A DNA stretch of 64,000 nucleotides from assembly GCF_042453785.1 (NCBI RefSeq), contig NC_091671.1:13524001-13588000 (forward strand). The letters run 5' to 3'. The position numbers and the translations under genes are program-made. The notes beneath the pieces are model-generated. The model did no database searches, was not told the DNA's origin, and worked only from the letters and a program-made list of their open reading frames with translations. Source of the DNA: Malus domestica. Taxonomy: Eukaryota; Streptophyta; Magnoliopsida; Rosales; Rosaceae. The stretch's first letter is position 1, and every line of letters starts with the position of its first letter. Below are positions 31,666 through 44,500 of the stretch, in pieces.

Positions 31666-33517
31666 CGCTCAAATGCAGGTCGTATGGTGGAAAGTATAAT
31701 GCTTGATCATGCTTTTTGGACACAATCAGAACATGTGTGCCAAGTGTTTGAACCTCTTTACAAAGTTTTACGGATCGTTGACACAAAAGTGTATCCTACT
31801 ATGGGGGCAATATATGAGTTGATGCGTGTAGTGAAGGATGAATTGGAAAGAAAACATGATGCAAGGTGGGTCATAAAGATAATTGAAGACCGATGGTATA
31901 AAACATTATACCACGATTTGCATGCAGCAGGTATAAATTATGTCATAATTTGCAATTCATTTCTTTAGTTGCATAAGTATTATTTCTCTTATTAGAGTAT
32001 GTGTTTCTTTGAACAACATATTATTTGAATCCTCGATACCAATACAGACCCAGTGTTGGAGATGATGGTACCCTTATATGTGCTGTACATAATGTATACT
32101 CTAAATTAGACTCTGCATCACCAGCAGTTGGCCAATTTGGAAATGAGGTACACAATTACTTAAATTATAATAATTACTTTGTTGGATTAAACTAACACGA
32201 TTGATTGATTTCAGCTAACATAGTTTAAAGATGCAAGAAGAACTTTTGGAGAACCAACATCAGTTGCCGCTCGAACAAAAATGTCTCCTAGTGAGTGTAA
32301 ACATATTTCACGATAAGTTTATAATAGAATTTGTTGGAGTTATTAGGCTTATCAACATTGTTTTTCATTGTAGCTGAATGGGGGATCATGTATGGGACTG
32401 ATGCACCAACTGTGAGAAAGTTAGCAATCAAAGTATTCTCACAAACAACTTCCTCATCTGCTTGTGAAAGAAATTGGAGCACATTTGCACTCATACACAC
32501 AAAGCAAAGAAATAGGTTGGCTCATAATCGGTTGGAAAAATTAGTTTATTGCTACTACAACATGAAACTTCAAATTCGAGATAAGGAAGCAGAAATAGAT
32601 CATGTCGACCGTGGTGACCCACTAGATGTGTTTGATATTGTTGCTGAAGATGATGATACAGAGGGTAACCAACTTTATCAATGGATTAGACCTCTTCATT
32701 TAGATGATGATGAAGGCAACCCAGCTCCCAAAGTTGCTGAAGAAGCACGTAATGAAGGGATAAATGTAGAAAGAGTATTAGCGAAGGAGGTGAGATCTAG
32801 CAGCGCTGACTCTTTGGAAGAACTTTTGCGCCCAAGACCAAGAAACACTGGAATTCCACCTTCTTCCAATCCTACACAACCACAACATCGTGCTGATACT
32901 AATGATAGCTCTAGTACAAGATCAGGAGGAGACTCACCTACCACCGGAGGTGGGAATGATGAAGGATATAGTGGAGCTGGAGGTAGTGTGGTGGATATGG
33001 AAACTATGTTGGACCACCTCCCGGATTTATGAGCCTCTTCACTGGTGAGGCAAACTTCACGCATGCAACACAGGATAAGGACCATGGCAGTAGGTGGGCA
33101 GGACCAGGAATTGGTGCCATAGGGAAGGACGATACTCGTAGAGAAAGAGGCAAGGGGATTTTGTCAAGTCAAGAAGATGACTCGTTATCTATAACTTCGG
33201 ACTCTGTTGGAGTGGGAAGTAGTAACTATGGTTATACTCATAACCAACCATTTCCCTACCCTTCATATCCCATTTCTGTTGGGATGGAATCGAGCGAATC
33301 ATGGAAACAATCCGAGACTCAATCTTCAAATGATTTTGCTTATGGACAAGGTCAACCAATCTCGGATCTATATGGGTGGCATGTTAACAATTACATGCAA
33401 AACTATTTTGGGGATTTATCATTTGATAACTACTCTTCACAATACACTCACTCTACACATAGAGACGATGAAGATAGTGAAAAATTTGAACCTCATAGGA
33501 ACTCTTTGTGGTATTAA
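31660..33517 (+). pseudogene. hAT transposase, C-terminal fragments
   Basis: Fragments include FWTQSEHVCQVFEPLYKVLR and DARWVIKIIEDRWYKTLYHD (31700-31960), from the DUF659/hAT core, and the dimerisation region ACERNWSTFALIHTKQRNRL (32460-32520) followed by a DPLDVFDIVAEDDDTEG-type acidic tail. A low-complexity C-terminus (33029-33517) ends EPHRNSLWY and is in a different frame, which implies an intron or frameshift near 33030. Splice-like AG/GT sites around 31935-32365 suggest the original introns. The N-terminal half is lost, so no active transposase is expected. Confidence 0.75.
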
Positions 33518-33920
33518 GTTACTCATATATCTTCTTACCATGCAATGTATAAAGTGTAAAATATTGTATTAAATCATTATATATAAATAATTATGGTGTG
33601 TTTAAACTTCTTTCATTACTTACTACATATTTTCTACACTCACAATGTTTGCCAGCTCGCTATATAATCAACTTGATAATGTTAAATCCACCATGCAATG
33701 CATTTCCTTCCAATTTTTTATGATAAACTTATAGATAATTGACTAAATAAACATCCTGCAAAGTTTCAATAAAAATTTCCAAGTTTTTCTTACAATTTCC
33801 GTGGTTTCCATATTATTTTTATCGATATCAATATTATCCCGATATTTCCATCGATATTTCCGTGTTTTCGGACTACTGATATTTTCGATATCATCGATAT
33901 TTAATACCTTGGCCATAACC
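31670..33920 (+). mobile_element. hAT transposon remnant (3' part)
   Basis: Contains the C-terminal half of a hAT transposase and a 3' non-coding tail with repeated GATATCGATAT/CGATATTTCC motifs (33820-33905), ending near AATACCTTGG, a typical subterminal structure of this plant hAT family. The 5' half, including the BED finger and catalytic core start, is absent. Confidence 0.65.
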
Positions 33921-34173
33921 ATTGCCGATCCCTACCTAATAGTTAAGGTAGTTTTTTGTAATTTATCTAAAAAAAAAAAAAAAAAACAATAAAAAGGTTG
34001 GTTACCACTTTTAGAGCAGAAAACGGAGCGCGGTTAAACCCAGAATGTTCAGAAAACTGTTGAACAGAAGGAACCAAAGTCCCAGATAGAACACAAAGCT
34101 CCTGATTGGCAGCTCCTCACTCTCACTTTATCATCTCAACCTCCCCCAGCCACCAACCGATCCAAAGCAAACA

Positions 34174-37100
34174 ATGCAAGCAGCTTTGGCGATCATGGCA
34201 GCTCAGACTGTGATGCTTTCATCCCCCACTCTCTTCTCCCAATTCCAAAACCCTAACCCTCACTCAATTCCTCATTCCTTCTTCCATGGCGTCTCCCTCA
34301 AGCTCCCATTCAAATCCCAATCCATGTCTTTCGCCGCCTCCGCGGCCGCCCCTAAGCCTCTCACTGTCGTCGCCGCCACCAAGAAAGCCGTCGCTGTCCT
34401 CAAGGGCACTTCCAGTGTCGAAGGAGTCGTCACCTTGAGCCAAGAAAACGATGGTATCTTCATATAACTCTGCCTCCTTCTGTAAATGATTGTGTTATCG
34501 ATATCTGTTTCCTTTTTCCGACATGGGTTTTCGGAAAATTGGTTTATGTCCTTAAATGGTCAACTCTGCTAGGTTTAATTTCATATTGTTTTATGTCTAA
34601 GAGAATCGAAATGTGGAAAAGATTATGTGTTTGTTCGATATTTTTGCGGTTAATTGAAGTTGAATTCTAGATTTTCGATGGTGAGTAGCTTGTTTGGACT
34701 CAAGGCAAGAGTTTAATCTATAGATTTTCTTTTTTCTAGTTTTAACTTCTGTTTGTTGAGAATTTGAAAATGTGGGTACTCAAAATTTCCCAAACTTGGA
34801 TTATGTTTAATTTAGTTGAATGCTGTTTCAATGGTTCCTTTAATTGTGTGTGAGTGGTCTGATTCTATGCTCAAAATCTTGTGTTATCTGAACTGATAAT
34901 CTTGATGGAGCAATGACTGCTTACTGGTGATTGTGTTTTACTGTTATCAGGTCCTACAACCGTGAATGTTCGTATTACTGGACTTACCCCCGGGCCTCAT
35001 GGGTTTCACTTAGTGAGTGTTTTTTAATTAGGTTCTTCATCTGTGGATTAGTAAACTTGTTTCTAAGTGTTTTTCTTTCTTGTGTAGCATGAGTATGGTG
35101 ATACAACAAATGGATGCATATCCACAGGTAGGGCTTTAAATCATTTCAAGCTTAAAATTTTATGGTTATAGTATTATGTAGTTATATTTGTGATTCTATT
35201 TTGATGCCATTCTAATGAATTTCTTTTCCCCTTACTAGGACCACATTTCAATCCTAAACAGTTGACACATGGTGCTCCTGAGGATGAAGTCCGTCATGCG
35301 GGTGACCTGGGAAACATAGTTGCTAATGCCGATGGTAATTTCATATTTTAATTCCCTTTACAAACTTGTTCTTTTCAATAGCACAACCCAGTTAATGTAC
35401 TAACTACTAAGAGATATATTGTGGGGCCACAGGGGTGGCAGAGGCAACAATTGTGGATAACCAGGTAATCATTGAGCTGGGCAATGCTTTCCCATAAGAA
35501 TGTGTGTACCTTCAGGGCATGTTTTCATACAGGTTTTAGTTTGGTGTCTGACATTTTTACGTTCATTTGGTACTGTATTCACCTTAGTAGTATTTGATTA
35601 CTCATATTTTGGTTTTGGCTAAAATTTGTAGATACCATTAACTGGTCCTAATGCTGTAATTGGAAGAGCACTTGTTGTTCATGAGCTTGAGGATGACCTT
35701 GGAAAGGGTAAGTACTAAGTAATTTATAATCAACTTGTCGAAGAAACTTGTTAGTAAATTTAAAGCACAACAACAACAACAACAAAGCCTTTTCCCACTA
35801 AGTGGGGTCGGCTAAGCACGAGTGGAGAAATTTTATATGCAATGGTTGTGCATGGTTGGAACTAGAAACTAACTCTTCTTATCCTTTTGAGCAAAGCATG
35901 TGGGTGGGTAATGACAAGAAAGTTTAACAAGAAACATTTGTTTCCTCCCCTCCGTTTTTATTTGTTGGGGAATGCAGAGAAGCAAGTTACTAGCTTTGAT
36001 GTTTCTTTCTCATTCTTATTTACTTCCTCAATCACATTTGGTTTGCACTTGTAGGTGGACACGAACTTAGTCTAAGCACTGGCAATGCAGGTGGAAGATT
36101 GGCATGTGGTAAGCAAGAAAATTTGATTTCACATTTATTTCTCTTTTCTTTTAATCCCTTTTCTGTTTTACTGTTTGAAAAAAGATTCTATGCTGTGTGT
36201 TGATCCTCTATCTAGTTTGTGTTGGAAGATTACGATATATTGGTGATGAGGAATCGTTTTCTCAGGAAATAGGGTAATATTTCATTATACATGGGCCTTT
36301 GTGCGTAATTTTTTCATTAGATGTAACACATTAAATTCTCCTCTAATGTATGCATTTATGATGAAAGATAAACAAAAAGAAAATGTCCATGACTTACCTG
36401 TGTTAAGGTACTGTAAAATGTGAAATTGTGATCAACAAGTTTGTTATGCAGAGAGCCTCAGGAAACATTTTATCTTCTATTAAATTTTTATTGGGTAAAT
36501 TCAGGGTATAATTTATGCATGTATTTCTGTGTGTGTATATACTATAATATAGCATTAGTAACTCTTTCAAGACCTCTAAGCATTTTCTATGTTTAATAAG
36601 GGTCTTGAGAAGCCTTGATATTATTTGCAATCGCTGTTATACTTGTATATATGGATGATGAGAGTTTAGTATGTTGTACTCTAATGTGAAGATGAACTAG
36701 CATCACATATAAATAATTCTAAATAAATAGACAAAAAGATATACTGGTCATATTTTTCTGTTGAATTATATCTGAAATTTTGTAATTGTCTCAATAGTCA
36801 ATAAAGTAATATAATTAAAAACGTGAGAATGATGAATTCCAGTTCCTTTTTGTCCCAACTTACGGGTGGAAATTGTTATTTGGCCCAACATGTGGATGGC
36901 TGTTGCAGTCTATAATACTGGAAGGACATAATCCAATTGATAAGGTGACTTCAAATATGACATCTTTTGTTGGGCACTCGGGCATGGGTTTGGGGAAAAT
37001 AGTTTGTGTATAGGTCATCTGAGATACTTATATGTTGATAAATGGCTAGATCCTAATGGGTGCATTCATGAAGCTGTTCTGCTTATGTAATGGTCTTGGT

Positions 37101-37879
37101 AATGGTTCATCAAATCCTAGGATTAATTTCTCTCATTGTTCCTTATAAAGGAGGTTTTGAGAACCATTTGGAGAATCACTCTCTAGTCCTCTCTCTCCAA
37201 TTAAATTGTAGTTCTAGTAAATAGTTAGTAAACAAAGGGTGCAAGGGGGATTGGGTTGAGAGTGAGTATCTTGTGCATTTCATTCTGGTTATAGTAACGG
37301 CAGCCTAGCCTTCATTATTTGTTCCATCGGTTAGTGCTCTATATGATAGGCTTTAGTAACAACGTTGCCGTTGCACATATAATGGAGAGGCTTTACATTA
37401 GGCATACAACAGCTATGCTCAACATTGGAAGAAAGGAACTAGTATATGGTTTTCTGCTCCTTACCTTCTGGGCTTGTCCGTTGTACTGTGAATGTCATTG
37501 CCCAGGGGGACAATGCTTTTATGGACCAAGTTAAATGTACTATTAGTTTTGCTCCAGGTTATGGAACCAATTCCCTCATCAAAATATCCAGGGCGACACA
37601 TGTATTTCAGTCATATCCTACTTAATTAGGATGAAGTATGGTTAACTAGATGATAATTGGGAATATAGTTTCTGAGTTTTTCTGGATACCCTTTGTGCTT
37701 AGAACGTCAAAACGTAAGTTGCTTTAGTTCTACAGATGTATACTGCTTCAAGTGCCAAGAGGTGTCAAAACGTAAATCACTATATTCTTGCTTGTTTCCA
37801 TGATTTCATTAAATTCTCAATTTTCACTTTTCGTTGTGAACTTGTGTGTGCAGGCGTGGTTGGTTTGACACCGGTGTAA
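34174..37879 (+). CDS. CSD2: Chloroplast Cu/Zn superoxide dismutase, 8 exons
   Basis: Exons are 34174-34453, 34951-35012, 35088-35127, 35239-35334, 35433-35464, 35632-35707, 36055-36108 and 37854-37879. All phases join, giving 221 residues. Residues 1-67 are a Ser/Ala/Pro-rich plastid transit peptide; the mature 154-residue enzyme begins near [11 protein letters not shown]. Copper and zinc ligands are present: His113, His115, His130, His138, His147, Asp150 and His187. The disulfide pair Cys124-Cys213 and the active-site Arg210 are also present. It converts superoxide to hydrogen peroxide and oxygen in the stroma. Exon 4 holds a miR398-type site. Intron 6 carries a 45-bp RTE insertion, and the last intron is 1.7 kb. 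An AATAAA-like signal lies near 38016. Confidence 0.95.
35297..35318 (+). promoter_or_regulatory. miR398 complementary site in SOD exon 4
   Basis: The coding sequence GCGGGTGACCTGGGAAACAT encodes the invariant HAGDLGNI segment. It corresponds to the site by which miR398 represses plastid Cu/Zn SOD (CSD2) mRNA under copper limitation in other plants. The central GGTGACCTG pairs perfectly with the miRNA; the flanks pair with mismatches, as known for CSD2. Regulation in this species is inferred from conservation. Confidence 0.6.
35769..35813 (-). mobile_element. 45-bp 5'-truncated RTE insertion in SOD intron 6
   Basis: The sequence is the exact reverse complement of the RTE 3' end: CAACAACAAC, then AAAGCCTTTTCCCACTAAGT and GGGGTCGGCT. 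It is flanked by a 6-bp duplication AAGCAC (35763-35768 and 35814-35819). It matches the terminus seen at 20593-20640, so it is a tiny retrotransposition product. Confidence 0.85.
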
Positions 37880-38825
37880 GGTCCTTTCCAATCAGTTTGC
37901 TATAAGAATTGGCTGCTATGGTTCTAGAGTTTCTCATATAGAGCTTAATCTGTTGAGAGTGTAATGTAACATTGTGGACAAATTCATCATACCATTTGTG
38001 GAGTATTTTGATCTCAATAAACTTGAGTTGCTATGGTTACAATATGAATGAAGAACATGCAATTGACTTTTGAAAGCAGCTAAATTGGATTTATAATGTT
38101 CCTTCATCCATAAGATTGAGCACAATTCTTGAGTTAAGTATGCGTTGTTGATTGAAGTTGCTATGTGCACATTCGATAAAATTAGAATGGCACATGGAAG
38201 ATTTTCATGGTCCAAGTGCACGGAGGATGTATAAATGAACTTCCGTTCGACAAGATTGAGCGCAAGTCTATAGTGTTCTTTCCGCAGTTCACCGGATTTA
38301 GATTGTGAATGGCGTAGCTAGTCATTGAATCGAGTATGAAAACCTAACTGCTAGAAGCCTGCGTTTTATTTTTTTCTAGTTTGGCACAAGGAAAAGATGA
38401 AACATGAAAGGGAGGGAGGGTTAGTTTTTTTTTTTGGCCTTTCTATTTTGGACAAGGGAAGAGTTGTAAAAGGGCAGGAGGCTCAGTTTTGCACTTTGTT
38501 TTTTCTATTTTTGGTTCAAAGGTACAACCAAAGGAGGCTGAAGTTTTTACTTCTTGGCACCTCAAGTGGCATAACAATCTGTTCAGCTGCTTGACAAAGG
38601 TGCAATTTGTCAAAGATTCATCGGCAGTTCGTCACAACTCATAATGGAGTCCACATTAAATTCTTTAACAGTAAACATAAGTTTAAATAACTGTGTACTG
38701 TGTACCGTTGATTTTCTCAAGAGAAATCCATTAAACTAACAAATCCAAGTAACTTAAATTCGTGAAAAACCTAATATTTACATGTGTTGGATAAATATCA
38801 ACAATCAATGACAAATTTATATATG
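37880..38825. other. SOD 3'UTR and intergenic sequence
   Basis: The first 150-200 bp should be the SOD 3'UTR. Beyond that no gene, RNA or repeat was recognised up to the LTR retrotransposon at 38831. Confidence 0.5.
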
Positions 38826-38830
38826 CTAAT

Positions 38831-39311
38831 TGTTTATACCATGCTTGACCAATCCTGAAACTTCTGAGCACCAGTCAACGTTATACCGTCAAGGACCCAG
38901 AAGAGTTTCCCTCCAACTAAGAGGCCAATCACAGCGCAACACGTGTCGACATCAGAAGCCAATCACAACACGACACGTGTCAATGTCAGAGTGAAACTAG
39001 AAACTCTCTTCTATAAATAGAGATCATTCTCTCACAATATTTCCGTATGTCATTTGTACTAAATCATTCACTAGTACTCACAAAAGGAGAGTTTGAACCT
39101 ATGTACTTGTATAAACCCTTCACAATTAATGAGAACTCCTCTACTCCGTGGACGTAGCCAATCTGGGTGAACCACGTACATCTTGTGTTTGCTTCCCTGT
39201 CTCTATCCATTTACATACTTATCCACACTAGTGATCGGAGCAATCTAGCGAAGGTCCCAAACTTAACATTTTCTGTTGTACCAAAGTCCCCACTGATTTT
39301 GTACATCAACA
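38831..39311 (+). repeat. 5' LTR of the Tat-like element (481 bp)
   Basis: Begins TGTTTATACCATGC and ends GTACATCAACA. A TATA box (TATAAATA, 39012-39019) lies downstream of two tandem CCAAT + CACGTGTC units. The sequence just after the LTR (TTTTGCGCCGTTTGTGAGAA) is the probable primer-binding region. Confidence 0.9.
38908..39019 (+). promoter_or_regulatory. LTR promoter: tandem CCAAT/ACGTG units plus TATA box
   Basis: Two copies of a roughly 34-bp unit each contain GCCAATCA and a CACGTGTC box (38940-38947 and 38974-38981), 30-75 bp before TATAAATA. CACGTG(T/G) is the core of plant G-box/ABRE elements, bound by bZIP and bHLH factors. The 3' LTR has three units, one with a mutated box. Stress- or ABA-responsive expression is an inference. 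Confidence 0.5.
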
Positions 39312-39419
39312 TTTTGCGCCGTTTGTGAGAACGACACTTATTCCCACTCTCTTCAGCTTTGTTAAACTGGTTTTCACCATTCGTACACTCTCTTTTGACC
39401 AGGCATCCCTTTCCAACAT

Positions 39420-41446
39420 GGGGAGTGAATGAAGCCACAACACACAGAATAACACCCCTCTTACACCTGGTGTGAAGCAACGAAAAAAGGAACAAAAGAA
39501 GTTTGCTCTTCAAGCTAAAGTCGATGAGCTGGAGGCTCAGAACAACAAGATAACGATGAAGAATGAGATCCTCCAAGAGCAGTATGAGAAGGTTTTCGAG
39601 ATGCTCCACGAGGCTAGATATACTAAAACACACGAGCTCATAACCCTTGTGGAAGTCAACTATCAACTGGGTGCCCCCCAACACAGAGGGTTATTTGCCC
39701 TCGACATGGGTATTCCCGTTGAGGAGCGAGCTACTCATTGAAATGGCAACCAACATGAGACTTCTCTCAACCCAGCTGCTTCGACCCGAAGCAGGAGGAG
39801 AAGAGGAAGACACCTCCTTACAGAAGGAGTGGAAGGATCGAAAGTCGTCTTTCGCGACTGTCGAGACTTTTAAAAGCAACGTCGAGATAATCCCATCCAT
39901 GTAAGCTCGAAGATCAATGACCCAAGGGTCTCTAAAAGACTCGGTACCCTCCCATGTCCCAGGCCGGCTACTAATTTGGGGAAAGGGCAACAAGTCATAG
40001 AGAAACACGAAGGTATAGGGGACTTAGAGATGTTCCGACAGACTTACCTTAGAAGTCAATACGGCGAGTCCAGGGAAAAATCACATGGTCTTGATCAAAC
40101 CTTCATACTTCCAAGAGGAGATGGAGATTTATGAAAGAAAGCTCCAGTGGTACATGACTCCACTCATGACCCTTTTGTCCTACAACTTTTTAAGGAAGTA
40201 AACAAGTTGAAGGTCGAACGACAAGCTGAGATACCTGATTGGAACCAACCTAGGCCTGGCCCTCTTACAAGAAGGATCCTTGACACCTTCTCCAAGCAAA
40301 GACAAAGCAGAAGCTTGGCTTGCAACTCTATACTGGAAAGAAGGACCCGATTGAACACCTTAACCTTTTTGAGTCCACCATGGCATACTGATACACACGG
40401 ACGAAAAGTGATGTCTTCTCTTCCCCTCTACCCTCTCTGGTGGAGCTCTAAACTGGTATTGCCGTCTTCCACCTGAGACGGTAAACTCATTTGAGGAATT
40501 GAGGAAATTGTTTGTTTCTCAACACATTTTCCAGACCGATTGCTTGCACTTTGTGGATAACTTGTACACTATTCGCTAGAAGCCAGACGAGTCATTACGT
40601 ATGTATGTTGGCTGCTTCAGCCATGAGTATTCCCGTTGTGCTGAGGCAGACGACAAGACTGCCCTCAAAGCCTTCACGGCAGGGCTACGTGACTGTTTCT
40701 TTAAGTACATGATCAATGCCAACACTTGGAAGACTTACTCTGAGGTGATGGCCTAGGCTTATAACCATGCCTCCGCTAAGGCAAGGACATACCAAGGGAA
40801 ACCCCACACAGCCACCCCTTATCAGCAAGTAGGGAGTGGAAGCCAGATCCAACCAAATGAGAAGACCTCGACCTTCCAAAGGGCAGCGGTTCCTTCCTCT
40901 GCCTTACTTAATACTTCGCCAAGTCAACAGATATATCAATCTAAGGGCAAAAGGAAAGATTTCCATCCTCACCAGTCTCATTTTAGTAAAAAAAGTAAGG
41001 GACACTATCGCGATAACCAAGGGTATCGCCACGATAATGCCCGCCCCCAGGCGGTCAACATAGTGAGCCAAGCACGTGTTAGGACAGGCTTTACCCCGAG
41101 GTATGAGACATACACACCTTTGAATGCCACATGCGTGGCCATTTACCCCAGCATAACACACCTGATACCAAAGCTAATGCCGAGGCAGTCGGGTTACAAG
41201 CCCACGAAGAACACATGCACGTTTTGTTGCTACCACGAGCATAACGGCCATGACGGCGAGAAGTGTATCACCTTTTGTGATCATATTGAAGCTTTGGCAC
41301 GTGAAGGAAAAATTGATCAATTTCTCCTTCACCCTCTAAAGGGTAACCGTAACCAACGCCAGGTGAATGTGATATATTCCATAAGTGGTGGCACACCCAT
41401 ATCTAAATCTTCCAACAGGGCCATGAAAAATATGAACGTGCTTTAA
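39420..41446 (+). pseudogene. gag of the Tat-like element (degenerate)
   Basis: Homology is spread over all three frames. Recognisable parts are a coiled-coil start (LQAKVDELEAQNNKITMKNE), GPLTRRILDTFSKQ, capsid-type NTLYTIRQKPDES and SHEYSRCAEADDKTALKAF in shifted frames, and a C-terminal zinc-knuckle-like CTFCCYHEHNGHDGEKC followed by HIEALAREGKIDQFL. This last block is characteristic of Tat-type gag. Several stops and frameshifts, for example near 39900, 40320, 40580 and 40755, prevent translation. Confidence 0.75.
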
Positions 41447-41586
41447 GGTCTGGCCACCAAATGTTTCACTTGGAAGACATCAGGGGAGGCAAGTATCAAA
41501 AGCCTAACTGGGATCCAATATGTTTCTACCCTGAGGAAGAAAGAGGTATCATCTACCCTCACAACGACCCATTGATCGTGTAAGCT

Positions 41587-44500
41587 CGCATAGCCAACTT
41601 TGAAGTACGACGAATCTTGGTAGACATGGGAGCTTCGGTCAATATCATGTTTGATGAAGCTTTCAAGACATTTAATGTAGCTGAACACTTGATCGATCGC
41701 TCGATTTCTCATCTGATAAGCTTCTCTGGTGATATCGTGCAACCTTTAGGAAGCATACACTTACCTTTCATCATTGGTACAGGCCCTTACACAGCTACCA
41801 TTACCACTAACTTCTTGGTGGTTAATTGCCAAACGACATACAATGTCATCTTGGGACGCACATGCATCAATAATCTCAAGGCCATGGTATCTACACATAT
41901 GTTGTTGATGAAATTTCCAACCCGCTATGGCAATGGTTACATCAGAGGAGATCAACTTAGTGCACGTTCATGTTAAAACACTTCGGTCAAGCAACAACAT
42001 CTGCCTGTACCCAAGGAAACCTTTTTTATACATGACCAAGTTATAAAGACCAGCCCAGATGAAGCCAACTTGGATCTTCACGGTGGCAACAGTCAACTCG
42101 ACGATCCTCGAGATAACTCTTTCACCCAGTAAGCACAACCCACTGAAGAGTTGGAGAAGGTCTCTATCTCAAAAGATTATCTGGATCGCATGGTGAAGAT
42201 TGACACCATCTTGTCACCACCCATTCGGTTGGCATTGATCTCTTTTTTGCAAGAGAACACCGAGGTCTTTGCCTTGTCATACGAGGACATGCCAGGCATC
42301 TCTCCCGATATCATCTGTCATCGTTTAAGTATTGACCTCAAAACCAAGCTAGTGAGATAGAAGTGAAGATCTTATGACGCTGAACGGTACGAGGCAATGA
42401 AGGCAGACGTTGAAAAACTCAAAGGCATAGGCTTCGTCCGCGAAGTCAATTATCCAACGTGGGTAGCAAATGTTGTCTTTGTTAAGAAAAATTTGACCAA
42501 GGAAAGTCTTCTGCTTCAAAAGGTCTTGTGGAGAATGTGTGTCGATTACACCGACCTAAACAAAGGATGCCCGAATGATAGCTTTCTTCTTCCTCTCATA
42601 AACAGACTTATAGGCTCTATGGCAGGGTGTGAGCTCCTGAGTTTTATGGATGCTTACTCAGGATACAACCAAATCCTCATGAACCCTCCAGACCAAGAAC
42701 ACATAGCCTTCACTACTGACAGGGAACTATATTGCTATAAAGTCATGCCCTTCGGCCTAAAGAATGCAGGATCAACTTATCAGAGACTGGTCAATTCAAT
42801 GTTTGCCAAACAGATTGGAAAGAGCATGGAAGTTTACGTTGATGATATGCTAGTCAAGAGCAAACGTGACCAACACATCACCAACCTATCTGAAACTTTC
42901 ACCATTCTGAAGAGGTATCGAATGAGGTTGAACCCCAACAAATGTGCCTTCGGCGTAGGCTATGGCAAATTCTTAGGCTTCATAATAAGCCAACGAGGCA
43001 TTGAGACTAATCCCGAGACGATCAAAGAAATCCTCGATATGAAAGAACCGGTAACTTCAAAAGACATCCAGAGCCTTACTGGCAAGGTGGCAGCCTTAAC
43101 TAGGTTCATCTCTAAGACCACAGACAGATGTGCTCATTTCTTCAAAGCACTTAAGGGAAGTAAGAAGTACATTAAATGGACTGATGAATGTACTGAGGCA
43201 TTCAAGAACCTCAAAGACTACATGAGTAAAGCCCATCTGTTCTTCAAACCATAGGTTGGTGACACTCTCATTATCTATATATCGGTGTCGGTTTCAGCAG
43301 TAAGTTCCATTCTCATTCGAAATATGGTAATGTCGAATGGCCTGTCTACTATGTTAGCAAAGCCTTACAAGATACGGAGACATGATACTTCAACATTGAG
43401 AAATTGGCTCTAGCATTGGTCATATCTGCTCGAAAACTTCGCCCTTACTTCCAAGCACACTCCATCATCGTGCTTACCAATCATCCTCTTCGATAGATAC
43501 TCCAAAGTCCTGACACTTCCGGGTGAATGATCAAATTGGCGATAGCATTAGGTGAGTTTGACATCTCCTACCAACCAAAGCCAACTGAGAAGGGCCAAGC
43601 AGTGGCAGACTTCATCGTTGACTTCACATATCTTGTTGACATTGTTTCTACGCCTAAAGAAGTGGTTTCATTACCCTCGGAAGCTCAGAAAATATAACCA
43701 ACAGTCCCATCATGGATTCTATATGTTGATGGCTCGTCCAACCAACAGGGTTGTGGAGCAGGACTAGTCCTTACAACCTCTGACAAAGTAGCGATGAAGT
43801 ATGCTATTCGTTTCAAATTCAAGGCGTCAAATAATGAGGCCGAATATGAAGCCCTCATAGCAGGCTTACGTTTGGTCAAACACCTTGAGGTTAAATGAAT
43901 TGATATCTTCAGTGAGTCCTAATTGGTGGTTAACTAGGTCACCAACAACTTTGACACTAAGGATAGCTCAATGGCATCATATCTGGCACAAACACAATTG
44001 TTGCTCAAGCACTTCCACTACCAGATCACCCAAATTCCTCGAGTGGAAAACAGTCATGCAGATGCTTTGGCTCGCCTCGCCTCAGCGATGGAAGACAAGA
44101 TTGGGAGAAAAATTCAGGTTGAATTGTTGGCAGCACTAATCACTATGGCTGCGGAAGTGTGCAACTTACAACAAGGGGATAGTTAGATTACCCCGATTTA
44201 TAGATTCCTTGCTCATGGCACCCTTCCAAATGATAAAGTCCAAGCTAAGTAGATTCGATACAAGGCTACCCGTTTACTTGATCATTAATGACCAACTCTA
44301 CAAGCGGGGTTTTAACCTACCATACCTAAGATGCCTTACGCTTGCAGAAGTGGAAACTGTCATTCGGGAAATACATGAAGGAGTCTGCGGAGATCATGTT
44401 GGATTTCGATCCCTAGCACACAGGACTTTTCGCCAAGGATATTACTGGCCAACACTCCACCAAGATACCATCAGAATATTCCGCTCATGTGATAAGTGTC

